A stretch of 6,267 nucleotides of DNA from assembly GCA_016278415.1 (NCBI GenBank), contig JADQBV010000026.1:1-6267 (forward strand), given 5' to 3'. Below, one piece after another: positions 1-6,267 of this stretch. Position numbers and translations under genes: made by a program. The notes under the pieces are model-generated. The model was not told the DNA's origin, did no database searches, and was given only the letters and a program-made list of their open reading frames with translations. This stretch comes from Halanaerobiales bacterium (GTDB taxonomy: Bacteria; Bacillota_F; Halanaerobiia; Halanaerobiales; DTU029). The stretch's first letter is position 1. The number at the start of each line of letters is the position of its first letter.

Positions 1-602
1 ATAATAAATCATCTGTGGACTTTATAGATAATTTTAATAACGATACTTTGAAACTGGATTGGAATTTTATACGTAATACCAAGTGTGAAAATTACAGTTT
101 GGCAGAGAAAAAAGGCTATTTAAAAATTACAGCAGGGGAAGAAACACTGAATGACAGTGAGCCTGCTTTCTTAGGAATTCGTCAAAAAGAATTTGAACTT
201 CATGCGCGAACAAAATTATTATTAGATTTTTCTGGAGAAGAACAAAAAGCTGGACTAACTGCCTTCCATAACCAAAATTATCATTATGAAATTTATGTAA
301 CTAGCAAACAGGGAAGAGATTACGTTGTTTTATCCAAAAAAGTACATGATATAGAGCATATAGCAGAAAAAGTTGAAATTGATTACCAGGGTGAAATAGA
401 ATTTCAAATCGAAACTGGAAAAGAAGATTATATATTTAGTTACCGAATTGAAGATGAATGGATAGAATTAGGATCTGGTAAAACTGCTGGTTTATGTACA
501 GAAGGAACAATGACAATGACTTTTACTGGTACTTATTTAGGAATTTTTGCATCTAATTCTGAGGCATATTTTGAGTATTTTTCTGCTAAAGAAATGAAAT
601 AA
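1..602 (+). CDS. GH43 beta-xylosidase/arabinofuranosidase, C-terminal domain (5' partial)
   Basis: The reading frame is open from the left edge (first whole codon at base 3) to a TAA stop at 600-602. It is therefore the end of a longer gene; the GTG at 15 has no Shine-Dalgarno site and lies inside the domain, so it is not a start. The roughly 200 visible residues match the concanavalin-A-like beta-sandwich (GH43_C2 type) that follows the five-bladed propeller in two-domain GH43 beta-xylosidases. It opens with FIDNFNNDTLKLDWNFIRN, has the LGIRQKEFE strand in its first half, and ends with the strands TYLGIFASNSEAYFEYF. In characterised relatives of about 530 residues this domain packs on the propeller and helps close the active site. 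The catalytic acids lie outside the window, so xylosidase versus arabinofuranosidase activity cannot be decided here. The xylan-degrading neighbours favour beta-xylosidase. A terminator follows the gene, so it probably ends a transcription unit. Confidence 0.85.
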   Translation, partial: NKSSVDFIDNFNNDTLKLDWNFIRNTKCENYSLAEKKGYLKITAGEETLNDSEPAFLGIRQKEFELHARTKLLLDFSGEEQKAGLTAFHNQNYHYEIYVTSKQGRDYVVLSKKVHDIEHIAEKVEIDYQGEIEFQIETGKEDYIFSYRIEDEWIELGSGKTAGLCTEGTMTMTFTGTYLGIFASNSEAYFEYFSAKEMK

Positions 603-649
603 AATATTATATATTGGTGTTAGTGTATATAGTTAAGTCTTCAAATAGA

Positions 650-693
650 GGTGTCATGCGAAGTGAATACTAGATTCTGCATGGCATCTTTTT
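650..693 (+). terminator. Rho-independent terminator after the GH43 gene
   Basis: GGTGTCATGC (650-659) pairs with GCATGGCATC (679-688) over ten positions, two of them G-T wobbles, and a run of five T follows (689-693). A smaller GAAT/ATTC helix can form inside the loop. It lies 47 bases after the GH43 stop, the usual place for an intrinsic terminator, and separates that gene from the small ORFs downstream. Confidence 0.75.
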
Positions 694-730
694 GCTATAT
701 GTGCTAATAAAAGAAATCAAATTTCTCTTT

Positions 731-742
731 TTAATAACTTAA
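731..742 (+). repeat. 12-base direct repeat, copy 1 (TTAATAACTTAA)
   Basis: This 12-mer occurs identically at 4612-4623. Both copies lie in gaps a short distance before a GGGTGA ribosome binding site, 23 bases before the 24-codon ORF here. It may be part of a promoter or operator, or a coincidence in AT-rich sequence. Confidence 0.3.
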
Positions 743-764
743 GAATGTAAAGGGTGAGCTTTTA

Positions 765-839
765 ATGACTACAGGTAATTTGGTTAATTTGTTAGAAAAG
801 ACCTTATATACGTATAATTTTATAAAGGAGAAGGTTTAG
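765..839 (+). CDS. Small ORF, 24 residues, abutting the DUF6171-like gene
   Basis: An ATG at 765 opens a 24-codon frame (MTTGNLVNLLEKTLYTYNFI, then KEKV) ending with TAG at 837-839. A good ribosome binding site, GGGTGA at 752-757, lies seven bases before the ATG, which is the main reason to believe it is translated. The stop codon is followed with no gap by the ATG of the next gene (TAGATG), an arrangement typical of translational coupling. The Shine-Dalgarno site of the next gene (AAAGGAG, 824-830) lies inside this ORF. The peptide has no cysteine, no clear signal sequence and no membrane segment, and I do not recognise it. It could be a leader peptide controlling the downstream gene, a small protein in its own right, or a chance frame. 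Confidence 0.45.
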   Translation: MTTGNLVNLLEKTLYTYNFIKEKV

Positions 840-1118
840 ATGGATGATTTACTTATTTCGAAAAGAAAAAAATGTAAAGGCTGTTATCCGGTAGTCAAAT
901 TACCTAATGGAGATATATATGACCTTTTGAAAAGTAGTAGTAAGTCAAATAGTGATCAAATTGTTGAAAAAGATATATATGAAGAAAGAATTCATTCTTG
1001 TGAGTTATGTAGTGGATTAATTGGGAATACTACCTGTCGTTATAGCGGCAATTTAATATATGAAACAGCAGTTAAATCTAGTCAAAAGTGTTTTTATCCT
1101 GGAAAATCTAAATGGTAA
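840..1118 (+). CDS. Cysteine-rich protein, DUF6171-like (92 aa)
   Basis: The start at ATG 840 is supported by AAAGGAG at 824-830, nine bases upstream. The 92 residues contain six cysteines: CKGC at 12-15, CELC at 54-57, Cys66 and Cys84. The spaced CxxC pairs suggest a small zinc-ribbon or metal-binding fold. The second half (YEERIHSCELCSGLIGNTTC, continuing to a final KC-x6-W) resembles from memory the DUF6171 pattern Y..R...C..C..L..G.CR.CGC...A....CP....W. Here the usual CGC part is replaced by CRYSGNLI, so two expected cysteines appear to be lost. No signal peptide or membrane helix is visible, so it should be cytoplasmic. No function is known to me for this family. It sits between sugar hydrolase genes but is probably not part of the enzymology, because a terminator separates it from GH43. 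Family assignment is moderate; that it is a real gene is more certain. Confidence 0.75.
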   Translation: MDDLLISKRKKCKGCYPVVKLPNGDIYDLLKSSSKSNSDQIVEKDIYEERIHSCELCSGLIGNTTCRYSGNLIYETAVKSSQKCFYPGKSKW

Positions 1119-1174
1119 TCGAATTGCTGGAAATGAAAATTAAGGGCTAATAATTTTATTATAATTTGTATTGT

Positions 1175-1207
1175 TATCTTATACAGTTTAATATTATTAA
1201 TAAGATA
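1175..1207. repeat. Short inverted repeat upstream of the GH51 gene
   Basis: TATCTTAT (1175-1182) is perfectly inverted as ATAAGATA (1200-1207), with a 17-base AT-rich centre. It lies in the 168-base gap between the DUF6171-like gene and the arabinofuranosidase, about 80 bases before the latter's start. It could be an operator or a weak RNA hairpin. In such AT-rich sequence an 8-base match can arise by chance. No convincing sigma-A promoter (TTGACA-17-TATAAT) is visible in the gap, although TATAAT occurs at 1160-1165 without a good -35 partner. Confidence 0.3.
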
Positions 1208-1286
1208 GAAAATAGTGAGGACAATATGGAGTATATGGTTGTAAGCTTATAAAAGAATAATAAAATTTAAAAAAAGTGGTGATAAG

Positions 1287-2771
1287 ATGAATAAGTTAAT
1301 TTTGAACGCAGACATTAAGAAAAGTAAAATCAACAAAAATATCTATGGTCATTTTGCTGAACATCTGGGTAGGTGTATTTATGAAGGCATCTGGGTTGGT
1401 GAGGATTCTGATATTCCCAATACCCGGGGGATTAGGAATGATGTAGTAGAGGCCTTGAAGAAGATTGATATACCGGTTCTTCGTTGGCCTGGTGGTTGTT
1501 TTGCTGATGAGTATCACTGGAAAGACGGTATTGGCCCACGTGAAGAAAGACCTAGAATGGTAAATACACACTGGGGTGGAGTTGTTGAGAATAACCTTTT
1601 TGGTACACATGAGTTCCTGGATCTCTGTCAACAGTTAGATACTGAGCCATATATCTGTGGCAATGTAGGAAGTGGTACAGTTCATGAAATGCAGGAATGG
1701 GTAGAATATATGACTTTTAATGGTGAATCACCTATGGCTGACTGGAGAACAGAAAATGGTAGGGAAGAACCATGGCATTTGAAGTATTTTGGTGTAGGTA
1801 ATGAAAACTGGGGTTGTGGTGGTAATATGCGCCCTGAATATTATGCCGATTTATACCGTAGGTTTCAGACTTATGTGAGGAATTATGGTGATAATAAAGT
1901 ATATAAAATTGCCTGTGGTCCTAATACTGGGGATTACAAGTGGACAGAAGTACTTATGGAAAGAGCCAGTGAATATATGGATGGTTTAAGTCTCCATTAC
2001 TATACTGTTCCCGGGGAATGGGAAGACAAGGGTTCTGCTACTGAATTTGATAAAAAAGAATGGTTTATAACATTAAAGAAAACACTCTTTATGGAGGAAC
2101 TTATTAAAAAACATAGCACTATTATGGATAAATATGACCCTGATAAAAAAGTAGATTTAATAGTTGATGAGTGGGGTACCTGGTATAATGTAGAGGATGG
2201 AACAAATCCAGGTTTCTTATATCAACAGAATTCATTAAGGGATGCTCTGGTTGCCGGTATTAATCTAAATATCTTTAATAATCACTGTGATCGTGTTCAG
2301 ATGGCAAATATTGCTCAGACAATAAATGTACTTCAGGCAATGGTTTTAACCCAGGGAGAAGAAATGATACTTACTCCTACTTATCATGTCTTTGAGATGT
2401 ATAAAGTACATCATGATGCTCAATTACTGGATTTTGATTTAGTTTGTGAAGACTATCAATTGGAAGATGAAAGCATTCCTGCTGTTAATGCTTCTGCTTC
2501 AATGGACACTCAAGGTAATATTAATATAACTCTCTGTAATTTAAAGGCTGAGGAAGATGTTAAACTATCCTGTGTATTTAATAGTACCGAGTTTAATCTC
2601 TCTGAGATTTCAGGTAAGGTATTAACTGCTACAGAGTTGAATGCACATAATACTTTTGAGGATTCAGATAAAATAAAACCAGAAGGCTTTGATGGAGCCA
2701 GTTTAACAGAAGATGGGTTTGAGATTAACCTCCCTTCTAGTTCAGTTGTTCTTTTAACTTTAAAAGGATAG
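1287..2771 (+). CDS. abfA: GH51 alpha-L-arabinofuranosidase (intracellular type)
   Basis: This 494-residue enzyme should hydrolyse terminal alpha-L-arabinofuranosyl groups from arabinoxylan or arabinan oligosaccharides with retention of configuration (clan GH-A). Visible family marks are [20 protein letters not shown] (19-38), RWPGG (66-70) in the sugar-binding site, and GNENWG with the predicted acid/base Glu173. Further marks are LSLHYYT (234-240) and VDEWGTWY with the predicted nucleophile Glu295. These positions agree closely with Glu175 and Glu294 of the well-studied Geobacillus AbfA (about 500 residues). The (beta/alpha)8 barrel covers roughly residues 15-370, and a C-terminal beta-sandwich follows to the end. 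The N-terminus lacks a signal peptide, so the enzyme acts in the cytoplasm on imported oligosaccharides. GGTGA at 1278-1282 supports ATG 1287. The gene is intact, and a palindromic element follows 27 bases downstream. Confidence 0.95.
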   Translation: MNKLILNADIKKSKINKNIYGHFAEHLGRCIYEGIWVGEDSDIPNTRGIRNDVVEALKKIDIPVLRWPGGCFADEYHWKDGIGPREERPRMVNTHWGGVVENNLFGTHEFLDLCQQLDTEPYICGNVGSGTVHEMQEWVEYMTFNGESPMADWRTENGREEPWHLKYFGVGNENWGCGGNMRPEYYADLYRRFQTYVRNYGDNKVYKIACGPNTGDYKWTEVLMERASEYMDGLSLHYYTVPGEWEDKGSATEFDKKEWFITLKKTLFMEELIKKHSTIMDKYDPDKKVDLIVDEWGTWYNVEDGTNPGFLYQQNSLRDALVAGINLNIFNNHCDRVQMANIAQTINVLQAMVLTQGEEMILTPTYHVFEMYKVHHDAQLLDFDLVCEDYQLEDESIPAVNASASMDTQGNINITLCNLKAEEDVKLSCVFNSTEFNLSEISGKVLTATELNAHNTFEDSDKIKPEGFDGASLTEDGFEINLPSSSVVLLTLKG

Positions 2772-2797
2772 AAATTAATTACAGCTAAGTAGATGTT

Positions 2798-3031
2798 TCT
2801 CAACTTTAGGAGTTAAAATTTACGCACAAAGCCCGGTTATCCATATCATCATTCATGGAAAAAAGCTAATTCCCCATTCCTCTTCCAGGCTATAAATAAC
2901 AAAACAAACTCACTTCGTTCAAACAAGTTTTGTTAACCATTTATAGCCTTCCATGCGGTATGGGAGCTTTTTATAACATTCATTCAGAAAATGGCTAACC
3001 TGGCAGAATGTAATAACTCCGGAAGTTGAGA
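2798..3031. repeat. 234-bp imperfect palindrome with four nested arm pairs (fold-back/MITE-like)
   Basis: This fills most of the 290-base stretch between the GH51 and GH39 genes, and no gene is visible in it. Four nested pairs of complementary arms share one centre. They are 2798-2815 with 3014-3031 (16 of 18 paired), 2831-2844 with 2991-3004 (12 of 14), 2860-2880 with 2957-2972 (15 pairs, with a five-base bulge and one mismatch), and 2887-2905 with 2927-2949 (19 pairs with a four-base bulge). That makes 62 Watson-Crick pairs, far more than chance would give. The outermost arm begins TCTCAACTT. I see no obvious target-site duplication and no transposase. It may be a non-autonomous mobile element, a dispersed intergenic palindrome, or a structured RNA of this locus. 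Confidence 0.75.
2860..2972 (+). terminator. Possible terminator formed by the inner part of the palindrome
   Basis: The inner arms of the palindrome end with AGCTTTTT (2965-2972), whose pairing partner is AAAAAGCT (2860-2867). The core helix AGGCTATAAAT (2887-2897) with ATTTATAGCCT (2939-2949), extended inward by AACAAAAC/GTTTTGTT, is strong. A stem ending in a T-run after a gene can stop transcription, but here the T-run is itself paired and the stem is long, so this is not a textbook intrinsic terminator. By symmetry it would work similarly on either strand. Confidence 0.35.
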
Positions 3032-3047
3032 TAGAAATGAATTATCT

Positions 3048-3053
3048 AGGGAG
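3048..3053 (+). promoter_or_regulatory. Shine-Dalgarno site deciding the GH39 start
   Basis: AGGGAG at 3048-3053 lies eight bases before ATG 3062. The in-frame GTG at 3053 overlaps this site and so cannot be its start. ATG 3062 is therefore chosen. Confidence 0.8.
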
Positions 3054-3061
3054 TGGTTAGT

Positions 3062-4570
3062 ATGTCAAAAGAGATTAAAATACCTGATTCGGGGAGACCT
3101 TTTAACAATAATGCAAGCTACTGTGTCGGGACAGGCAGAATGGGACTGGCCCTGCAAGAGGAATACATCGATCATCTGGAGATAGTGCAGGAGTCTATAC
3201 ATTTTAAGTATATTCGCGGTCATGGCTTGTTCTGTGATGATGTTGGAATTTACCGTGAATATGAAATGGATGGTGAGATACACTCATCCTATAATTTCAC
3301 TTATCTGGACCGAATCATGGATAGCTATCTTGAAAATGGTATTAGACCATTTTTAGAATTAGGTTTTATGCCGGAGAAATTGAAAACTGGTGATCAGACT
3401 ATTTTTTACTGGAAAGGGAATGTTACTCCTCCTGTATCATATGAAAAATGGTCTGAATTGATAAGAGCTACATTAGAACATTTAATAGAGAGATATGGCA
3501 GGGAAGAGGTAATCACTTGGCCAGTAGAGGTGTGGAATGAACCCAATATACCCTTCTGGGCAGGTACTATGGAAGAATACTTTAAGCTTTATGATTATTC
3601 TGCTGATGCTGTCAAGAAAGTAGACTCTCGTATCCAGGTAGGTGGGCCCGCAATATGTGGTGTTGAAACAGAAAAGTGGTTGAGATCATTTTTCGAGCAT
3701 TGTATTGATAATGACTCTCCACTGGATTTTATTACCCGCCACTGTTATACAGCGAACGAACCGACTAATCGTGGCCAATACACATACCACACCTTAAATG
3801 AACCGACTAAAATGATTGATGAATTGAAAGAGACCAGAGAGATTATGGCAGACTATCCTCGGATAGCAGATATGCCCCTCCATATAACCGAATTTAATAG
3901 TTCTTATGTGCCTACCTGTCCCGCTCATGATACCGGTTTTCATGCAGCATATATTGCTCGTATCCTTAGTGAGGCCGGGGAATATGCAGATTCCTATTCC
4001 TACTGGACATTTAGCGATGTCTTCGAGGAGAAGGATGTCCCTAGTTCAGTCTTCCATGGGGGATTCGGTCTAGTTGCTTTGAATTCCATAAAAAAACCAA
4101 CTTTTTATACCTTTGAATTTTTTGCTAATGCAGGCAGTGAACTACTATATCGTGATAATAATTTGATTGTTACGAAAAAGGAAGATAGGTATGTGCTTAT
4201 CGGCTGGAACTGGCATAATATGCGGGATGGCAAAAAAACCAACGATAAATCCTATATTCTTCATCTACCTTCCATAGATAAGCAGGCTATTCTTATTAAA
4301 AAGGATGTGGGAGGGACAAATGCTAATCCACTGCAGACCTGGAGTAATCTTGGAAAGCCGCGCAACCCTAACAAAGAAGAGTTAGCAATATTGCGTAGAG
4401 CAGCAGAACCGCTACAAACAGATAGCAAGTTAATTGAAGAAAATGGGGTTTATGAGCTAGAGTTGGATATTCCTTGCAACCATCTGTGTATGCTAGAAAT
4501 CATGGCAGTTGATGATAAGACTGATACTTATATTGGATTTGATCAAGAAGAGTTTTATGGACTGGAATAG
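3062..4570 (+). CDS. xynB: GH39 beta-xylosidase
   Basis: This 502-residue enzyme should release xylose from the non-reducing end of xylo-oligosaccharides by a retaining mechanism. The start is ATG 3062, set by the Shine-Dalgarno site. With this start the catalytic residues fall at Glu160 (VWNEPN, acid/base) and Glu277 (HITEFN, nucleophile), the same numbers as in the Thermoanaerobacterium saccharolyticum GH39 enzyme of 500 residues. Other family features are FKYIRGHGLF (49-58) near the start of the barrel, FLELGFMP (97-104), the HCY segment (227-229) and SYWTFSDVFEE (313-323). The (beta/alpha)8 barrel occupies about residues 10-340, and a beta-rich C-terminal domain follows. No signal peptide is present, so it is cytoplasmic. 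The gene is intact. It precedes the GH120 gene by 87 bases with no terminator between, so the two are probably co-transcribed. Its base composition looks slightly less AT-rich than the genes at the left end. Confidence 0.95.
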   Translation: MSKEIKIPDSGRPFNNNASYCVGTGRMGLALQEEYIDHLEIVQESIHFKYIRGHGLFCDDVGIYREYEMDGEIHSSYNFTYLDRIMDSYLENGIRPFLELGFMPEKLKTGDQTIFYWKGNVTPPVSYEKWSELIRATLEHLIERYGREEVITWPVEVWNEPNIPFWAGTMEEYFKLYDYSADAVKKVDSRIQVGGPAICGVETEKWLRSFFEHCIDNDSPLDFITRHCYTANEPTNRGQYTYHTLNEPTKMIDELKETREIMADYPRIADMPLHITEFNSSYVPTCPAHDTGFHAAYIARILSEAGEYADSYSYWTFSDVFEEKDVPSSVFHGGFGLVALNSIKKPTFYTFEFFANAGSELLYRDNNLIVTKKEDRYVLIGWNWHNMRDGKKTNDKSYILHLPSIDKQAILIKKDVGGTNANPLQTWSNLGKPRNPNKEELAILRRAAEPLQTDSKLIEENGVYELELDIPCNHLCMLEIMAVDDKTDTYIGFDQEEFYGLE

Positions 4571-4611
4571 TATCACGCATTGCAAGTTTAAATGTTAGAT
4601 GGGAGATATTC

Positions 4612-4623
4612 TTAATAACTTAA
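4612..4623 (+). repeat. 12-base direct repeat, copy 2 (TTAATAACTTAA)
   Basis: Identical to 731-742. It lies 35 bases before the TTG start of the GH120 gene. A related TAATAACT also occurs at 3011-3018, before the GH39 gene, inside the right arm of the palindrome. Confidence 0.3.
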
Positions 4624-4645
4624 AGATTAGAAAGTTACAAAAAAG

Positions 4646-4652
4646 AGGGTGA
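4646..4652 (+). promoter_or_regulatory. Shine-Dalgarno site deciding the TTG start of the GH120 gene
   Basis: AGGGTGA at 4646-4652 ends five bases before TTG 4658, the normal distance for a GGTGA-type site. No ATG lies in frame near it; the next in-frame ATG (4703-4705) is far inside the protein. The less efficient TTG start may lower expression relative to GH39. Confidence 0.75.
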
Positions 4653-4657
4653 ATTCA

Positions 4658-6267
4658 TTGAAAAATAAAGAGGATTTAACTGCACAGCTTCCTGATGGAG
4701 AGATGTTCGAATTTTGGGAAGTTGAGCAGGATTATGAAGGAGAAATTCATGTTGACATTCAAAATCCCCAGGCTTCTGATCAGAATGATGGGACTGCAGA
4801 AAGCCCGTTTAGGACAATCAATGCTGCGGCAGGGGTTGCAACACCTGGCACTAGGGTCCTTATTCATGAGGGGACATATCGAGAAACAGTCCGACCGGCA
4901 AATGGTGGTCTTGGTCCTGAAAAGATGATAAGTTATGAAGCATATAATAGTGAGGATGTCTTTATTAAAGCCTCTGTAGAGGTTACAGATTTCAAAGCAA
5001 GTACTGGCTGGAGGGCAGTCAGGGGGTACAAAAATGTTAAGCAGGTACCTGAAGGTCTTAAGGTATGGGAAATAGAACTGGATCCAGAAGACTTTAAAGG
5101 GTACAATCCCTTTTGTGCTGTCAATATCCTCCATGATCGTTTATTTATAGAATATGAGAAAACCGATATGACAAACTATTTAAATAGAAGAGGTATGGTT
5201 TTTGTTGATGGTAAGCCGATGAAACAGGTGCCTTTATATTACATGTTGAGTGAAATTGAGAATAGCTACTGGGTTGAAGCAAACGGGCAGAAAGTACATA
5301 TTCGTCTGGCTGAAGATGATGATCCAGATAAGCATACTATTGAGCTAAGTAATCGGGAACAGTGCTTTGCACCGGAGATTCCTTTCCTATCTTATATACG
5401 GGTTAAAGGACTTACTATGGCACATGCAGCAACAGGTGCGCCGGTACCACAGCGTGGAGCTCTTTCTTGCTACCGAGGTCACCATTGGATTATAGAAGAC
5501 TGTACTATTGACTGGTCAAATGGAACTGGAATTGATTGTGGAAATGAGTGTTGGCATCATTCACAGATTGAAGGACAGGTCCTTGGAAATACCATTATCA
5601 GAAGAAATACTATTAAAGATGTAGGTGTGTGTGCTATTGCTGGAATGTTTGTCAGCAATATGTTAATTGAGGATAATATGATTACTGGAACAGGATGGCA
5701 GCGTATGGAACTTTCCTGGGAAGCAGGAGGAATTAAATTTCATAAATCTGTTAATTCATTGATTCGCCGTAATATTATTAAAGAATGTCACGGCTGTGAT
5801 GCAATCTGGTTGGATGTTGCCAATGAGAATAACCGGATTACCTCAAATCTATTACTTGACGGAATTAATTCCAGGGAACACATATTTATTGAGTGTACCA
5901 GAGATGAAGAGAACTTAATAGACAATAATATTATTTGGAATGTAGAAGGTAGATATGATAAGGACAATTTACCAGATGAACCTGGTTCCTCAGGTTGGTA
6001 CAAAAATAGTGAACTGGATGTAAGGAATGGATACGGAATATATCTAGAAGGTACAGACAGGTTGCGGATGGTGAATAACCTAATCGGTAAATGTGATAAG
6101 GCTGGTTTTTTTGCCAAGGTGGTTGCATTCAGGTTGGAATTTAAACGTGGGGGAACCTCCAGAGAAAATAAGCTTTTTAATAATCTTTTTTACCAGTGTG
6201 GAGAAGCAGCAGTAATCCTTCCAGACCAACATAATGAGCTTGAAGGCAATGCCTATGTTCAGATGCC
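4658..6267 (+). CDS. GH120 beta-xylosidase, right-handed beta-helix (3' partial)
   Basis: The frame opens at TTG 4658 and runs without a stop to the right edge (536 whole codons). Known GH120 enzymes have about 640 residues, so roughly the last 100 are missing. The N-terminus has DQNDGTAESPFRTINAAAGV and RVLIHEGTYRE (about residues 42-80), the usual first turn of a right-handed parallel beta-helix. Repeated short strands with asparagines (RRNTIKDV, IEDNMITG, RRNIIKEC, DNNIIWNV) mark later coils. By comparison with the T. saccharolyticum GH120 xylosidase (Asp382 nucleophile, Glu405 acid/base, recalled from the literature), IWLDV gives Asp386 and IFIEC gives Glu412 as the likely pair. WEAGGIKFH (354-362) lies just before them and probably lines the active site. 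There is no signal peptide, so it is cytoplasmic. It should cleave xylobiose and xylo-oligosaccharides. A different beta-helix hydrolase is possible but less likely. Confidence 0.8.
   Translation, partial: MKNKEDLTAQLPDGEMFEFWEVEQDYEGEIHVDIQNPQASDQNDGTAESPFRTINAAAGVATPGTRVLIHEGTYRETVRPANGGLGPEKMISYEAYNSEDVFIKASVEVTDFKASTGWRAVRGYKNVKQVPEGLKVWEIELDPEDFKGYNPFCAVNILHDRLFIEYEKTDMTNYLNRRGMVFVDGKPMKQVPLYYMLSEIENSYWVEANGQKVHIRLAEDDDPDKHTIELSNREQCFAPEIPFLSYIRVKGLTMAHAATGAPVPQRGALSCYRGHHWIIEDCTIDWSNGTGIDCGNECWHHSQIEGQVLGNTIIRRNTIKDVGVCAIAGMFVSNMLIEDNMITGTGWQRMELSWEAGGIKFHKSVNSLIRRNIIKECHGCDAIWLDVANENNRITSNLLLDGINSREHIFIECTRDEENLIDNNIIWNVEGRYDKDNLPDEPGSSGWYKNSELDVRNGYGIYLEGTDRLRMVNNLIGKCDKAGFFAKVVAFRLEFKRGGTSRENKLFNNLFYQCGEAAVILPDQHNELEGNAYVQM

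Noticed and set aside
15..17. GTG at 15 as the start of an independent lectin-like protein
   Set aside because: The frame is open further upstream to the edge, there is no ribosome site, and the sequence fits the C-terminal domain of a two-domain GH43 enzyme.
702..710. Possible extended -10 promoter (TGCTAATAA) for the small-ORF unit
   Set aside because: The matching -35 position falls inside the terminator stem and has no TTGACA-like sequence; AT-rich DNA gives many such matches.
1136..1157. Hairpin AAAATTA/TAATTTT after the cysteine-rich gene as a terminator
   Set aside because: The stem is made only of A-T pairs and is not followed by a clean T-run, so it is too weak to call.
1226..1252. 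Eight-codon ORF (MEYMVVSL) with a GTGAGG-like site before the arabinofuranosidase gene
   Set aside because: Too short to separate from chance, and the binding site is only moderate; no other evidence of translation.
3053..3061. GTG at 3053 as the start of the GH39 gene
   Set aside because: It overlaps the Shine-Dalgarno site; ATG 3062 has correct spacing and gives catalytic residue numbers matching the characterised homolog.
4676..5134. Reverse-strand 152-residue open frame
   Set aside because: It lies opposite the GH120 coding frame, has no recognisable domain, and is a shadow of that gene. The same holds for the reverse frames within the GH51 and GH39 genes and at 5788-6128.

Overview
The window is an AT-rich piece of a bacterial chromosome carrying part of a xylan-oligosaccharide utilisation locus. 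All genes lie on the + strand. Strong Shine-Dalgarno sites of the GGTGA/AAGGAG type, a TTG start, and this set of sugar hydrolases point to a low-GC, probably anaerobic, Firmicute. My best guess is the Clostridia/Halanaerobiales group. That rests on protein style only, and no 16S rRNA or other marker is present.

Layout. (1) 1-602: the C-terminal beta-sandwich domain of a GH43 beta-xylosidase-type enzyme cut by the left edge, followed by a hairpin terminator (650-693). (2) 765-1118: a tiny two-gene unit, a 24-codon ORF whose stop codon directly abuts the start of a 92-residue cysteine-rich protein resembling the DUF6171 family. (3) 1287-2771: a complete GH51 alpha-L-arabinofuranosidase. (4) 2772-3061: a 290-base gene-free stretch almost filled by a large imperfect palindrome (2798-3031) made of four nested pairs of arms, which looks like a fold-back or MITE-like element. 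(5) 3062-4570: a complete GH39 beta-xylosidase. (6) 4658-6267: a beta-helix protein with the catalytic arrangement of GH120 beta-xylosidases, started by TTG and cut by the right edge.

How the genes fit together. No export signal is visible on the three hydrolases whose N-termini are present. The natural reading is cytoplasmic breakdown of imported arabino-xylo-oligosaccharides: GH51 removes arabinose side groups, while GH43, GH39 and GH120 release xylose from short chains. Three unrelated beta-xylosidase folds in one locus suggest division of labour by substrate (chain length, decoration, acetylation), but the sequence does not show which does what. GH39 and GH120 are probably co-transcribed (87-base gap, no terminator seen). 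The terminator at 650-693 and the palindrome divide the window into at least two or three transcription units.

The least explained items are the 2798-3031 palindrome and the coupled small-ORF/cysteine-rich pair sitting among the xylan genes. I found no CRISPR array, tRNA, rRNA or transposase gene.
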